DNA of 64,000 bases from Nonomuraea soli (GTDB lineage: Bacteria > Actinomycetota > Actinomycetes > Streptosporangiales > Streptosporangiaceae), in contig NZ_JACDUR010000004.1 of NCBI RefSeq assembly GCF_013761175.1, forward strand, positions 992,001-1,056,000, written 5' to 3'. Positions 27,700 to 36,051 of this stretch are shown here, piece by piece. The notes under the pieces were generated by a model, which worked only from the letters and a program-made list of their open reading frames with translations, was not told where the DNA came from and searched no databases. Each line of letters starts with the position of its first letter. The stretch's first letter is position 1. The position numbers were made by a program, and so were the translations under genes.

Positions 27700-28554
27700 A
27701 TGCGCAGCCGCCTCACCCCCTACCTGCTGGCGTTGCCGAGCTGGATCTGGCTCGGCGCCTTCCTGGTCGTGCCCCTCGCGGCCATGGCGTCGGTGTCCAC
27801 CCAGTCCGGCAACGTCATCGACGGCTTCGTCCAGACCTTCAGCTTCGGCAACTACGCGGACGCCATCAGCCAGTACAGCCCGCAGCTGCTCAGATCTCTG
27901 TGGTACGGCGGGGCGGCCACGCTCGCGATGGTGCTGATCGGGTATCCGGTGGCCTACTGGATCGCCTTCCGCGGCGGCAACCGGAAGGCCACCTACCTGT
28001 TCCTGCTGCTGCTGCCGTTCTTCGTGTCGTTCGTGCTGCGCACCATCTCCTGGAACTTCATGCTCTCGGGAGACGGCATCCTGCTCGGGCCGCTGAAGGA
28101 CTGGGGGCTGCTGCCGTCCGACTTCCAGATCACCGCGACGGCGTTCGCGGTGATCTCCGGGCTCACCTACAACTGGCTGCCGTTCATGATCCTGCCGATC
28201 TACGTCAGCCTGGAGCGCGTGGACCCGAGGGTCATGGAGGCCGCCCACGACCTCTACGCCTCGCGGACCACGGTCTTCCGCAAGATCGTGCTGCCGCTGT
28301 CGCTGCCCGGCGTCTTCGCCGGCGTGCTGATGACCTTCGTGCCCGCCGTCGCCGACCCGATCAACGCGGCCGTGCTCGGCGGCACCAACAACACGATGAT
28401 CGGCAACATCATCTCGACGCTCTACCTGACGAACGCCAACTACCCGGCCGCCGCCGCGCTGTCCTTCAGCCTCATGGCGGTGCTGCTGGTCGGCATCTTC
28501 GTCTACGCCCGCGCGCTGGGCACCGAGAACGTGCTGGAGGCGGCGGCCCGATGA
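27700..28554 (+). CDS. potB: Polyamine ABC transporter permease, PotB-like
   Basis: A 284-aa inner-membrane protein with six hydrophobic segments, the first being LLALPSWIWLGAFLVVPLAA. The EAA loop contacting the ATPase is EAAHDLYASRTTVFRKIVLPL near residue 180. A later PAVADPINAAVLGGTNN loop is typical of PotB. It starts three bases after the potD stop and overlaps potC by ATGA. Confidence 0.9.
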   Translation: MRSRLTPYLLALPSWIWLGAFLVVPLAAMASVSTQSGNVIDGFVQTFSFGNYADAISQYSPQLLRSLWYGGAATLAMVLIGYPVAYWIAFRGGNRKATYLFLLLLPFFVSFVLRTISWNFMLSGDGILLGPLKDWGLLPSDFQITATAFAVISGLTYNWLPFMILPIYVSLERVDPRVMEAAHDLYASRTTVFRKIVLPLSLPGVFAGVLMTFVPAVADPINAAVLGGTNNTMIGNIISTLYLTNANYPAAAALSFSLMAVLLVGIFVYARALGTENVLEAAAR

Positions 28555-29315
28555 AGCTGCTCAAGGCCTACACCTGGCTCGTCATCCTCTGGCTCGCCTC
28601 GCCGATCTTCGTGATGATCCTGTTCGGCTTCAACGACACGCCGAGCAAGTCGAACACCTCCTGGCACGGCTTCACGCTCAAGTGGTACCGCGAGCTGTTC
28701 GCCATCGACGGCCTCACCGACGCGCTGATCACCTCGCTGCTCATCGCCGTCGTCTCGACGGCCATCACGGTCGTCATCGGCACCATGCTCGGCCTGGCGC
28801 TGGGCAAGCACCGCTTCAAGGGGCAGGGCGCGACCAACTTCCTGGTCTTCGCCGCCATCTCCACGCCCGAACTGGTGATGGGCGCCTCGCTGCTGTCGCT
28901 GTTCGTCTCGGCCAACCTGCCGCGCGACTCGATCACGATCATCATCGCGCACGTGCTGTTCTCCCTCGCCTTCGTGACGGTGACCGTACGAGCCCGCGTG
29001 CTGACACTCGACCCCTCCCTCGAGGAGGCGGCCAAGGACCTGGGAGCCTCGCCCTGGGGCACCTTCCGCCAGGTCACCCTGCCCGCCATCCTGCCGGGCG
29101 TGCTGGCGGGGGCCATGCTGGCCTTCGCCCTCTCCATCGACGACTACGTGGTGACGAGCTTCGTCAACGGCTCGACGATCACCTTCCCGCTGTGGATCGT
29201 AGGATCGGTGAAGACTGGGATCCCACCCCAGGTCAACGTGATGGGAACACTCATCTTCGGCATCGGTGTGCTGATCGCGATCTCGCAGTCGATCGCGGCC
29301 CGGCGCCGGGGCTAG
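28551..29315 (+). CDS. potC: Polyamine ABC transporter permease, PotC-like
   Basis: A 254-aa inner-membrane subunit. It opens with YTWLVILWLASPIFVMILFG. The EAA loop is EEAAKDLGASPWGTFRQVTL near residue 160, and the typical IDDYVVTSFVNG lies near 197. The 124 bp after it (29316-29439) hold only a small hairpin GCGGG-gggaa-CCCGC (29355-29369) and AT-richer sequence that may contain a promoter for the oxidase gene. Confidence 0.9.
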   Translation: MKLLKAYTWLVILWLASPIFVMILFGFNDTPSKSNTSWHGFTLKWYRELFAIDGLTDALITSLLIAVVSTAITVVIGTMLGLALGKHRFKGQGATNFLVFAAISTPELVMGASLLSLFVSANLPRDSITIIIAHVLFSLAFVTVTVRARVLTLDPSLEEAAKDLGASPWGTFRQVTLPAILPGVLAGAMLAFALSIDDYVVTSFVNGSTITFPLWIVGSVKTGIPPQVNVMGTLIFGIGVLIAISQSIAARRRG

Positions 29316-29439
29316 GTTTTTCTGCAAAGAACAGGGAGGCGAGATCGGATCTAGGCGGGGGGAACCCGCGCTTGGTCAACTGACTGATCGGGCAATCAAT
29401 CAACTGTCTGAATTGTGACTCACGAGGGAAGTGAGATTT

Positions 29440-30837
29440 GTGGATCCGCTGAAGGCGCTTGCTGATGCGGAGCGCAAGCCGTACTGGCTGGACGAAGATC
29501 CGGCCGAGCCCGAACCCCTGCCTCGCCTGTTCGGGCAGACCACTGCCGACCTGGCCATCGTCGGCGGCGGATTCTCGGGTCTGTGGACCGCGCTGCTGGC
29601 CAAGGAACGCGACCCCAAACGCGACGTCGTGCTGCTCGAAGCGCAGACCGTCGGCTGGGCCGCATCGGGACGCAACGGGGGCTTCTGCCACGCGTCGCTC
29701 ACCCACGGCCTGGAGAACGGCCTCGAACGCTGGCCGCAGGAGATCTCCACGCTCTACCGGCTGGGCATCGAGAACCTCGACGAGATCGAGGAGACCATCC
29801 GCCGCTACGACATCGACTGCTCCTGGGAACGCACCGGCGAGATGAACGTGGCCACCGAGCCATGGCAGCTCGACGGCATGGAGGAGGCGTACACCATAGG
29901 GCGTGAGCTCGGCATGGACATCCAGTTCCTGGATGCCACGCAGGCCCGCGCCGAAGTCAACTCGCCCACCTACCTCGGCGGGCTGTGGGAGCGCGGCGAC
30001 TGCGCCATGCTCGACCCCGCCCGTCTCGCCTGGGGACTGCGCCAGGCGTGCCTGTCGCTGGGAGTGCGCATCTACGAGCACTCCCGCGTCCTCGGCATGG
30101 ACCGCGACGGCACCTCGATGGCGCTGACCACGCAGTACGGCACGCTCCAGGCCGCCAGGGTCGTCCTCGGCACCGGGGTCTTCTCGCCGCTGCTCAAGCG
30201 GCTGAGGTACTACGTCGTACCCGTCTACGACTACGCCCTGATGACCGAGCCGCTCACGGTCGAGCAGCGCGAGTCGATCGGCTGGCACAACCGGCAGGGC
30301 ATGGGCGACAACGCCTACCAGTTCCACTACTACCGGATCACCGACGACAACAGCATCCTGTGGGGCGGCTACGACGCCGTCTACTACACCGGAGGCAAGA
30401 TCAAGTCGTCGTACGACCAGCGCGACACCACCTTCCTCAAGCTCGCCGAGCAGTTCTACGACACCTTCCCGCAACTGGAGGACGTCAAGTTCTCCCACCG
30501 GTGGGGCGGCGTCATCGACACCTGCAGCCGCTACTCGGCGTTCTACGGCACGGCGTACGGCTCGCGGGTCGCCTACGCGGTCGGCTACACCGGACTCGGC
30601 GTCGCCGCCACGCGGTTCGGGGCCAACGTCATGCTCGACCTCCTCGACGGCAGGGAGACGGAGCGGACGCGGCTGCAGATGGTGAAGGAGAAGCCCATCC
30701 CGTTCCCGCCCGAGCCGTTCCGGTCGGCGGCCATCCAGCTCACGCGCTGGTCGATCGCCCAGGCCGACCGCAAGGAGGGAAAGCGCAACCTGTGGCTGAG
30801 GACCCTGGACCGGGTGGGGCTGGGGTTCGACTCGTAG
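29440..30837 (+). CDS. FAD-dependent amine oxidoreductase (DAO/PuuB-like)
   Basis: A 465-aa flavoenzyme of the D-amino-acid-oxidase (DadA/PuuB) fold. The dinucleotide motif is LAIVGGGFSGLWTALLA near residue 40. GWAASGRNGGFCHASLTHG follows near 73, and the C-terminal flavin-contact region YAVGYTGLGVAATRFGANVM is near 382. In the Puu pathway this type oxidises gamma-glutamylputrescine; here no glutamyl-putrescine synthetase is present, so it may oxidise a free polyamine or diamine. GTG 29440 is chosen since GAGGGAA lies nine bases upstream; GTG 29431 is too close to that site. A strong terminator follows. Confidence 0.85.
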   Translation: MDPLKALADAERKPYWLDEDPAEPEPLPRLFGQTTADLAIVGGGFSGLWTALLAKERDPKRDVVLLEAQTVGWAASGRNGGFCHASLTHGLENGLERWPQEISTLYRLGIENLDEIEETIRRYDIDCSWERTGEMNVATEPWQLDGMEEAYTIGRELGMDIQFLDATQARAEVNSPTYLGGLWERGDCAMLDPARLAWGLRQACLSLGVRIYEHSRVLGMDRDGTSMALTTQYGTLQAARVVLGTGVFSPLLKRLRYYVVPVYDYALMTEPLTVEQRESIGWHNRQGMGDNAYQFHYYRITDDNSILWGGYDAVYYTGGKIKSSYDQRDTTFLKLAEQFYDTFPQLEDVKFSHRWGGVIDTCSRYSAFYGTAYGSRVAYAVGYTGLGVAATRFGANVMLDLLDGRETERTRLQMVKEKPIPFPPEPFRSAAIQLTRWSIAQADRKEGKRNLWLRTLDRVGLGFDS

Positions 30838-30847
30838 AGTTCTGAAC

Positions 30848-30885
30848 AGTGGTGGCTCAGGTCACGCGTGCCCTGAGCCACCACT
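30848..30885 (+). terminator. Strong hairpin terminator after the oxidase gene
   Basis: A perfect 14-bp stem (AGTGGTGGCTCAGG with its complement at 30872-30885) and a 10-base loop begin 10 bases after the stop codon. As often in actinomycetes there is no U-tract. It closes the polyamine unit. Confidence 0.85.
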
Positions 30886-30905
30886 CGGGACGAAACGGGG
30901 GAGAG

Positions 30906-31076
30906 ATGAACGACTTCGCGATTGGCGACATCGTGCAGGTGACGGGCACCACCATGACCGGCAACGTGGGCACGGTCGTCTCCATCGACGACAAGCGCGG
31001 CAAGTACCTGGTGCGCATCAGCGACGTGACCCAGAACTACTTCACCGCCGACGAGCTGAAGCCTTTCTCGCCTTAG
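30906..31076 (+). CDS. Small KOW/SH3-like protein
   Basis: A 56-aa protein starting at ATG 30906 with gggggagag upstream. The sequence (MNDFAIGDIVQVTGTTMTGN, then VGTVVSIDDKRGKYLVRI) alternates polar and hydrophobic residues and has the GxxVxVxxG...G.V..ID pattern of a single KOW- or SH3-like beta-barrel. No catalytic residue or signal peptide is seen. It follows the terminator of the polyamine unit and converges with the siderophore ATPase gene, leaving only four bases between stops. Role unknown; nucleic-acid or protein binding is plausible. Confidence 0.75.
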   Translation: MNDFAIGDIVQVTGTTMTGNVGTVVSIDDKRGKYLVRISDVTQNYFTADELKPFSP

Positions 31077-31080
31077 TGCC

Positions 31081-31884
31081 TTACGAGAACCGGGCAGTCG
31101 CCCGCGCACGTGTTCGAGCCTCGGGCACGATCATCGGCGTCCCCGTCTGCGGGTCGGGGATCACCTCGCACCTCACCTCGAACACCTCCTCCACGAGCCC
31201 GGGCGTGACGATCTCCATGGGATCCCCCTCCGCCACGATCCGTCCGTCCCGCATCGCGATCAGGTGCGTCGCGTAGCGGCACGCCTGGTTGAGGTCGTGC
31301 AGGACCGCCACGAGCGTGCGCCCCTCCTCGTGGAGGTCGGCGCACAGGTCGAGCACCTCGATCTGGTGGGAGATGTCCAGGAACGTCGTCGGCTCGTCGA
31401 GCAGCAGGATGGGCGTCTCCTGCGCCAGGGCCATGGCGAGCCAGGCTCGCTGACGCTGGCCGCCCGACAACTCGTCGACCCGGCGTTCGGCCAGGTCGGT
31501 GACGTCGGTGGCGGCCATGGCGGAGGCGACGGCGGCGGCGTCGGCCGACGACCACTGGCGCATGAGCCGCTGGTGCGGGTAGCGGCCGCGGCCGACGAGG
31601 TCGGCGACGGTGATGCCGTCGGGGACGACGGCGCTCTGGGGGAGCAGGCCCAGGCGCCTGGCGACCTCCTTGGTCGGCAGGGAGGTGATGAGCTGCCCGT
31701 CGAGGTGGACGGTGCCGGCCTTGGGCTTGAGCATGCGGGCCAGGGCGCGCAGCAGGGTGGACTTGCCGCAGGCGTTGGGGCCGATGATGACGGTGAAGGA
31801 ACCGTCGGGGATCTCCACCGACAGGTCGGAGGCGACCAGGCGGTTGTCGTAGGCCAGGGTGAGGCCGGCGCCGGACAGTCTCAC
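31081..31884 (-). CDS. Ferric-siderophore ABC transporter ATP-binding protein
   Basis: A FepC/FhuC-type ATPase, 267 aa. Walker A is GPNACGKSTLLRALARM near residue 35, the signature is LSGGQRQRAWLAMALAQ near 137, Walker B is ILLLDEPTTFLD, and the switch is VLHDLNQACRYA. The alanine in GPNACGKS is the usual siderophore-subfamily form. GTG 31884 with AAGGAA upstream. It is third in a leftward fepD-fepG-fepC order, 32 bp after fepG, and is presumably iron-repressed with them. Confidence 0.9.
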   Translation of the reverse strand: MRLSGAGLTLAYDNRLVASDLSVEIPDGSFTVIIGPNACGKSTLLRALARMLKPKAGTVHLDGQLITSLPTKEVARRLGLLPQSAVVPDGITVADLVGRGRYPHQRLMRQWSSADAAAVASAMAATDVTDLAERRVDELSGGQRQRAWLAMALAQETPILLLDEPTTFLDISHQIEVLDLCADLHEEGRTLVAVLHDLNQACRYATHLIAMRDGRIVAEGDPMEIVTPGLVEEVFEVRCEVIPDPQTGTPMIVPEARTRARATARFS

Positions 31885-31916
31885 GGCGGTTCCTTTCGCA
31901 GCGGGTGCAGGCCGTG

Positions 31917-32990
31917 TCACCGCGGGTCTTTCCGCAGCAGGTACAGCAGGTACAGGCCGCCGAGGGCGCCGGTCATCACGCCGACGGGCAGCTGGACGGG
32001 GTCGAGCAGCCGCTGGGCGGCCAGGTCGGAGAGGGTGACCAGCAGGGCGCCGGTGAGGGCGGAGGCGGTGAGGACCACGCCGGCCGAGCCGGTCAGGCGG
32101 CGGGCGAGCTGGGGTGCGGCGAGGGCGACGAAGACGATGGGGCCGGCGGTGGCGGTGGCGGCGCCGCACAGCAGGACTCCGGCGGCGATCGCCGCGCCGC
32201 GCACCGGTTCGACGCGGACGCCGACGGCGCGGGCGGAGTCGTCGCCCAGTTCCATCATGCGCATGGGCCGCGACAGGGCGGCGCACGCGGGGATCAGGAC
32301 CGCGAGCGTGGCCAGCATGGGGAGCGCGTGTTCCCAGGTGCGCCCGCCGAGGCTGCCGGTCAGCCAGGCGGCGGCGGAGGCCGATTCCCAGAGGTTGGCC
32401 CTGGTGAGCAGGTAGTTGTTGGCCGCGACGAGCAGTGCGCTGGTGCCGATGCCGACCAGGACGAGCCGGTAGCCCTGGACGCCGCCGCCGCGGGCCGACA
32501 GCACGTAGATGGCGACGGCGCAGGCGATGCAGCCCAGCATCGACCCGCCGGCGATCTGCCAGGCCGTACCTCCGAAGATGACCGCGACGATGCCGCCGGT
32601 GGCCGCTCCGGAGGTGAAGCCGATGAAGTCGGGGCTGCCGAGCGGGTTGCGGGTGAGGCTCTGGAAGATCGCGCCGCTGAGGCCGAAGGCGGCGCCGACG
32701 GCGATGCCGGTGACGACGCGGGGGGCGCGCAGCTTGTTGACGATGAGTTCGGCGACGGGGGTGCTCTGGCCGAAGACGGCGGTCATGACGTCGCCGATGG
32801 GCACGTTGAACTCGCCGACGGAGATGGCCACGATGGCCGCGCAGAACGTCAGGGCGGCCAGTGCCGTCACGACGAGGACGGTGCGCGGAGCCAGGCGGAC
32901 GGACCAGGGGCCGAGGCCGAGCGAGGGCGGATTCCAGGCGGCGCGCTCACCTGCCGGGCTGGCCGTGGAGGTCTTGGGTGAGCCGCTCAC
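31917..32990 (-). CDS. Ferric-siderophore ABC transporter permease (FepG/FecD-like)
   Basis: A 357-aa BtuC-like inner-membrane permease with about ten hydrophobic segments after a polar N-terminus of 45 residues. Family motifs are RAPRVVTGIAVGAAFGLSGAI near residue 88 and SLTRNPLGSPDFIGFTSGA just after. GPIVFVALAAPQLARRLTG lies near 270, where the loop meets the ATPase. The GTG start overlaps the stop of the partner permease by GTGA. Confidence 0.9.
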   Translation of the reverse strand: MSGSPKTSTASPAGERAAWNPPSLGLGPWSVRLAPRTVLVVTALAALTFCAAIVAISVGEFNVPIGDVMTAVFGQSTPVAELIVNKLRAPRVVTGIAVGAAFGLSGAIFQSLTRNPLGSPDFIGFTSGAATGGIVAVIFGGTAWQIAGGSMLGCIACAVAIYVLSARGGGVQGYRLVLVGIGTSALLVAANNYLLTRANLWESASAAAWLTGSLGGRTWEHALPMLATLAVLIPACAALSRPMRMMELGDDSARAVGVRVEPVRGAAIAAGVLLCGAATATAGPIVFVALAAPQLARRLTGSAGVVLTASALTGALLVTLSDLAAQRLLDPVQLPVGVMTGALGGLYLLYLLRKDPR

Positions 32991-34015
32991 AACGCCACCA
33001 GCCTTCGGCGCCGGGCCAGCAGGATGAAGACCGGCGCCCCGAGGAAGGCGGCCATGATGCCGACCTGGACCTCGCCGGGCAGGGCGATCACGCGCCCGGC
33101 GACGTCGGCCGCCAGCAGCAGGACGGGCGCCAGAACGGCGGTGTACGGCAGCAGCCACCGCTGGTCGGCTCCGACCACGGCACGCACGGCATGGGGTACG
33201 GCCAGGCCGACGAACCAGATGGGGCCCGCGGCGGCGGTGGCCGAGCCGCACAGCAGGGTGACGGCCAGGGCGGTCAGCCCGCGGGTCCGGCCGACGTTGA
33301 CGCCGACGGCGCGCCCCGCCTCCTCGCCGAGTGCCAGCCCGTTGAGGGGGCGGGCGAGCAGCAGTCCCAGGACCAGCCCGACGATCATGAAGGGTGCCAG
33401 CCGTACCAGCACGTCTCCTGTCTGGGCGGCCAGCGATCCGGTCAGCCAGAAGCGCATCTTGTCGTAGGTCTTGGTGTCGATGCGCAGGATGGCCTGCGCC
33501 ACGGCCAGCAACACCATGCCGACGGCGACCCCGGCCAGCGCGAGCCGTACGGGGCTGGCGCCGCTGCGGTTGGCGGTGCCGATGGAGTAGACGAGCACCG
33601 ACGCGAGCGCGGCGCCCGCGAAGGCGAACCAGACGTAGAGCGCCGGGTCGGTGAGGCCGAGCAGCGCGATGGCGATGGTGACGCCGACGGCGGCGCCCTC
33701 GCTGATGCCGAGCAGGCCGGGGTCGGCCAGCGGGTTGCGGGTCAGGCTCTGGATGAGCGCGCCTGCCAGGCCGAGGCAGGCGCCGACGCCGATGCCGAGG
33801 AGCGTGCGGGGGATGCGGACTTCGCGGATGACCGTGTGGTCGGTGGAGCCGTCGGGCGCCGTCAGCGCATCGAGCACGATGGGCAGCGGGATTGAGCGCG
33901 CGCCCACCGCGACGCTGACGAGGGCGGCCACCACCAGCAGGGCCAGGGCCAGGGCGAGCCCCGTGGCCAGCGGGAGCTGCCGCCCTCGCTGAGCGGGCGG
34001 GGATGTGACGGACAC
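32987..34015 (-). CDS. Ferric-siderophore ABC transporter permease (FepD/FecC-like)
   Basis: A 342-aa permease and partner of the preceding protein. Motifs are REVRIPRTLLGIGVGACLGLA near residue 64, SLTRNPLADPGLLGISEGA just after, and GPIWFVGLAVPHAVRAVVG near 265. GTG 34015 has AAAGAGGAG upstream. First gene of the leftward importer operon; two iron boxes lie between it and the binding-protein gene. Confidence 0.9.
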   Translation of the reverse strand: MSVTSPPAQRGRQLPLATGLALALALLVVAALVSVAVGARSIPLPIVLDALTAPDGSTDHTVIREVRIPRTLLGIGVGACLGLAGALIQSLTRNPLADPGLLGISEGAAVGVTIAIALLGLTDPALYVWFAFAGAALASVLVYSIGTANRSGASPVRLALAGVAVGMVLLAVAQAILRIDTKTYDKMRFWLTGSLAAQTGDVLVRLAPFMIVGLVLGLLLARPLNGLALGEEAGRAVGVNVGRTRGLTALAVTLLCGSATAAAGPIWFVGLAVPHAVRAVVGADQRWLLPYTAVLAPVLLLAADVAGRVIALPGEVQVGIMAAFLGAPVFILLARRRRLVAL

Positions 34016-34039
34016 GGACTCCTCTTTCCGGGTAATGCA

Positions 34040-34058
34040 TCGGTAAGGCTAACCTAAT
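34040..34058. promoter_or_regulatory. Iron box 1 (DmdR/IdeR type)
   Basis: A 19-bp site that matches the actinobacterial iron-box consensus TTAGGTTAGGCTAACCTAA at 16 positions by my count. It is placed to control the leftward permease-ATPase operon. Confidence 0.85.
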
Positions 34059-34070
34059 CACATCTTCAAT

Positions 34071-34089
34071 TAGGTAAGGCTAGCCTTAG
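34071..34089. promoter_or_regulatory. Iron box 2 (DmdR/IdeR type)
   Basis: TTAGGTAAGGCTAGCCTTA, also 16 of 19 positions of the iron-box consensus. It ends eight bases before the ATG of the binding-protein gene and 31 bp (centre to centre) from box 1. Both transcripts should be shut off by the iron-loaded repressor. Confidence 0.85.
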
Positions 34090-34097
34090 GAGTCGTC

Positions 34098-35144
34098 ATG
34101 ACCCCGGATCACCCCCTGCCCAGGCGCGGGTTCCTCGCCGCGACGGGAGCCATGCTCCTCCTCGCCGGCTGCGGCACGAGCCAGAGCGCGAGCCCGAGCC
34201 CGAGCGCGAGCCCCGGCACAGGCCAGAGCACGGGACCCAGCCAGGCGGCCGGCCCCTGGAGCTACACCGACGACCGGGGCAAGAAGATCGAGCTGCCGCA
34301 GCGCCCGACCCGCATCGTCACGCAGGTCAGCGCGGGCGCGGCGCTGTGGGACTTCGGGGTACGCCCGATCGGCCTGTTCGGTCCGCACAAGCTCGCCGAC
34401 GGCGGCAGGGACCCCGAGGCCGGTGAGATCGACGTCAGCACCGTCCAGACGATCGGCAACGTCTGGGACGAGTTCAACATCGAGAAGTACATCTCCCTCC
34501 AGCCCGAGCTGCTGGTCAGCGGCATGTACATCAAGGACCAGCTCTGGTACGTGCCGGAGAAGTCCAAGGAGCAGATCGAGGCCGTCGCGCCCACGATCGG
34601 CATCAACTTCGCCGGCCGCAGCGGCGAGGAGGTCATCGGCAAATACTCCGAGCTGGCCGGGCTGCTCGGCGCCGACCTCGGCGCGCCCGCGATCACCGAG
34701 GCGAAGGCCCGCTACGACAGGGCGCTGGCCGAGCTGAAGGCCTTCGCGTCCGCGCAGGGCGAGCTGAAGATCCTGTTCGCCGGCGCCAGCCCCGACCTGT
34801 TCTACATCTGCCACCCGCCGGAGTTCCCCGACCTCAAGCTCGTGACCGAGGGCGCCGGGGTGAAGCTGATCGTGCCGGAGACGGTCGACCAGGGCGGCTA
34901 CTACGAGTCGATCAGCTGGGAGAAGATCGACAAGTACGCCGCGGACGCGCTCTTCATCGACGCCCGCGCGCAGTCGATGAAGGTCGAGGAGATGGCCAAG
35001 AAGCCCACCTGGGGCAAGCTGCCCGCGGTGAAGGCGGGCCAGGTCTACCCCTGGCGGGCCGAGGCGCGCTACAGCTACCAGGGCTACGCGATCATGCTGG
35101 AGGAGCTGGTCGCCAACCTGAAGAAGGTCAAGCGGGTGCTCTGA
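34098..35144 (+). CDS. Ferric-siderophore substrate-binding lipoprotein
   Basis: A 348-aa periplasmic-binding protein of the class III (FepB/FhuD-like) type. Signal: twin arginine PRRGFLAATGAMLLLAGC with the lipobox cysteine near residue 26. A Ser/Pro/Gly repeat linker (about 27-53) follows. The domain begins WSYTDDRGKKIELPQRPTRI, the classic start of this family. Later come YISLQPELLVSGMYI and VKAGQVYPWRAEARYSYQGY. Its gene is divergent from the permease genes and under an iron box, so it belongs to the same importer. The 3' end overlaps the convergent expansin gene by 17 bp. Confidence 0.9.
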   Translation: MTPDHPLPRRGFLAATGAMLLLAGCGTSQSASPSPSASPGTGQSTGPSQAAGPWSYTDDRGKKIELPQRPTRIVTQVSAGAALWDFGVRPIGLFGPHKLADGGRDPEAGEIDVSTVQTIGNVWDEFNIEKYISLQPELLVSGMYIKDQLWYVPEKSKEQIEAVAPTIGINFAGRSGEEVIGKYSELAGLLGADLGAPAITEAKARYDRALAELKAFASAQGELKILFAGASPDLFYICHPPEFPDLKLVTEGAGVKLIVPETVDQGGYYESISWEKIDKYAADALFIDARAQSMKVEEMAKKPTWGKLPAVKAGQVYPWRAEARYSYQGYAIMLEELVANLKKVKRVL

Positions 35145-35970
35145 AGCACCGGTTCTCCGCGGCGGCCGGCTTCGGGGGAGCCGGCACGGGGGTGGGCTGT
35201 TCCAGGGGTGCCGGCCGCTCCAGGGGCCGCTCGTTCACGGCGGGTTCCGGCTTGCGCTTGGCGGTGCCGTACAGCTTGACCTTGGTGCGCTGCACGCGGC
35301 CCGGCTCCAGCTCCAGGTCGTGCACGGTGCGGCGGGAGCCGTACGCGTCGCTCACCCGCAGGTCGAAGCGCTTGCCGGCGCCCTTGGCGCTGACCCAGTA
35401 GTTGTCGGTGCCGCGTCGCAGGTCGAGCCAGTCGTCGCCGGCCCGCAGCTCCACCAGCTTGACCGGGTTGCCGTGGTCGATGACCTGCACGGCGGCCCAG
35501 CTCGTCGACGAGCCGGGCTTGACCCGGAAGGACAGCGCCTTGGCGGGCGAAGGGTCGCGGATCTGCCGGTAGGCGATGCTCTCGACGCCCTTGCCCCGGT
35601 CGGTGATGCGCTCGAAGGCGGCCTGGTTGAGATCGAGGTCGCCCAGCCGGCAGCCGGGGCACTGGTCGACGACCTGCACCCTGACGATGCCGCGCGGCCC
35701 GGCCACCGCCAGGAAGGTGCCGCAGGCCCTGGAGCCCGCGTACTCCTGGGGCGAGACCGAGGCGAACAACGTGCCCTTGGCGGCTCCGGCCAGCGAGCAG
35801 TTGCCCGTGCCGGTGTTCATGTTGAACAGGTAGGCCTTGCCCGTCCTGGTCGGCGCCGGTATCGGGTCGGCGCAGGCCGAATCCTGGTGAATGGCGAAGA
35901 GTGTCACGCTGACCGCGGTGACCAGGGACAGCCCCGTCACGCCACGGCGTCGTCTTCTGTGTTCCCCCAC
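35128..35970 (-). CDS. Secreted expansin-like protein (RlpA-like barrel plus CBM63-type domain)
   Basis: A 280-aa secreted protein. After a basic N-terminus (GEHRRRRRGVTG) and a hydrophobic stretch, the mature region starts near ADPIPAPTRTGKAYLF. A double-psi beta-barrel (about 45-140) contains RACGTFLAV, VVDQCPGCRLGDLDLNQAAF and the Asp of GDLDLN, equivalent to the key Asp of bacterial expansins. A second beta-sandwich domain (about 145-235) follows, then a Pro-rich tail ending in a lone Cys (ENRCFRAPA). Expansins loosen cellulose without hydrolysis. GTG 35970 lies six bases after TATGTA without an RBS: likely leaderless. Confidence 0.82.
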   Translation of the reverse strand: MGEHRRRRRGVTGLSLVTAVSVTLFAIHQDSACADPIPAPTRTGKAYLFNMNTGTGNCSLAGAAKGTLFASVSPQEYAGSRACGTFLAVAGPRGIVRVQVVDQCPGCRLGDLDLNQAAFERITDRGKGVESIAYRQIRDPSPAKALSFRVKPGSSTSWAAVQVIDHGNPVKLVELRAGDDWLDLRRGTDNYWVSAKGAGKRFDLRVSDAYGSRRTVHDLELEPGRVQRTKVKLYGTAKRKPEPAVNERPLERPAPLEQPTPVPAPPKPAAAENRCFRAPA

Positions 35971-36051
35971 GATGGATACATAGGGGAATCGGCCGACTAC
36001 GTTACGTACCTCGCTTTGAGCTCGGGTGGCGTGGCCGGGAGACTGTGCACC

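Noticed and set aside
29355-29369. Small GCGGG/CCCGC hairpin after potC, considered as terminator or riboswitch
   Set aside because: Only five base pairs, no further conserved elements of a known riboswitch class; kept only as a remark.
35998-36015. Palindromic ACGTTACGT near the expansin/hydrolase promoter
   Set aside because: Too short and imperfect to support as an operator.
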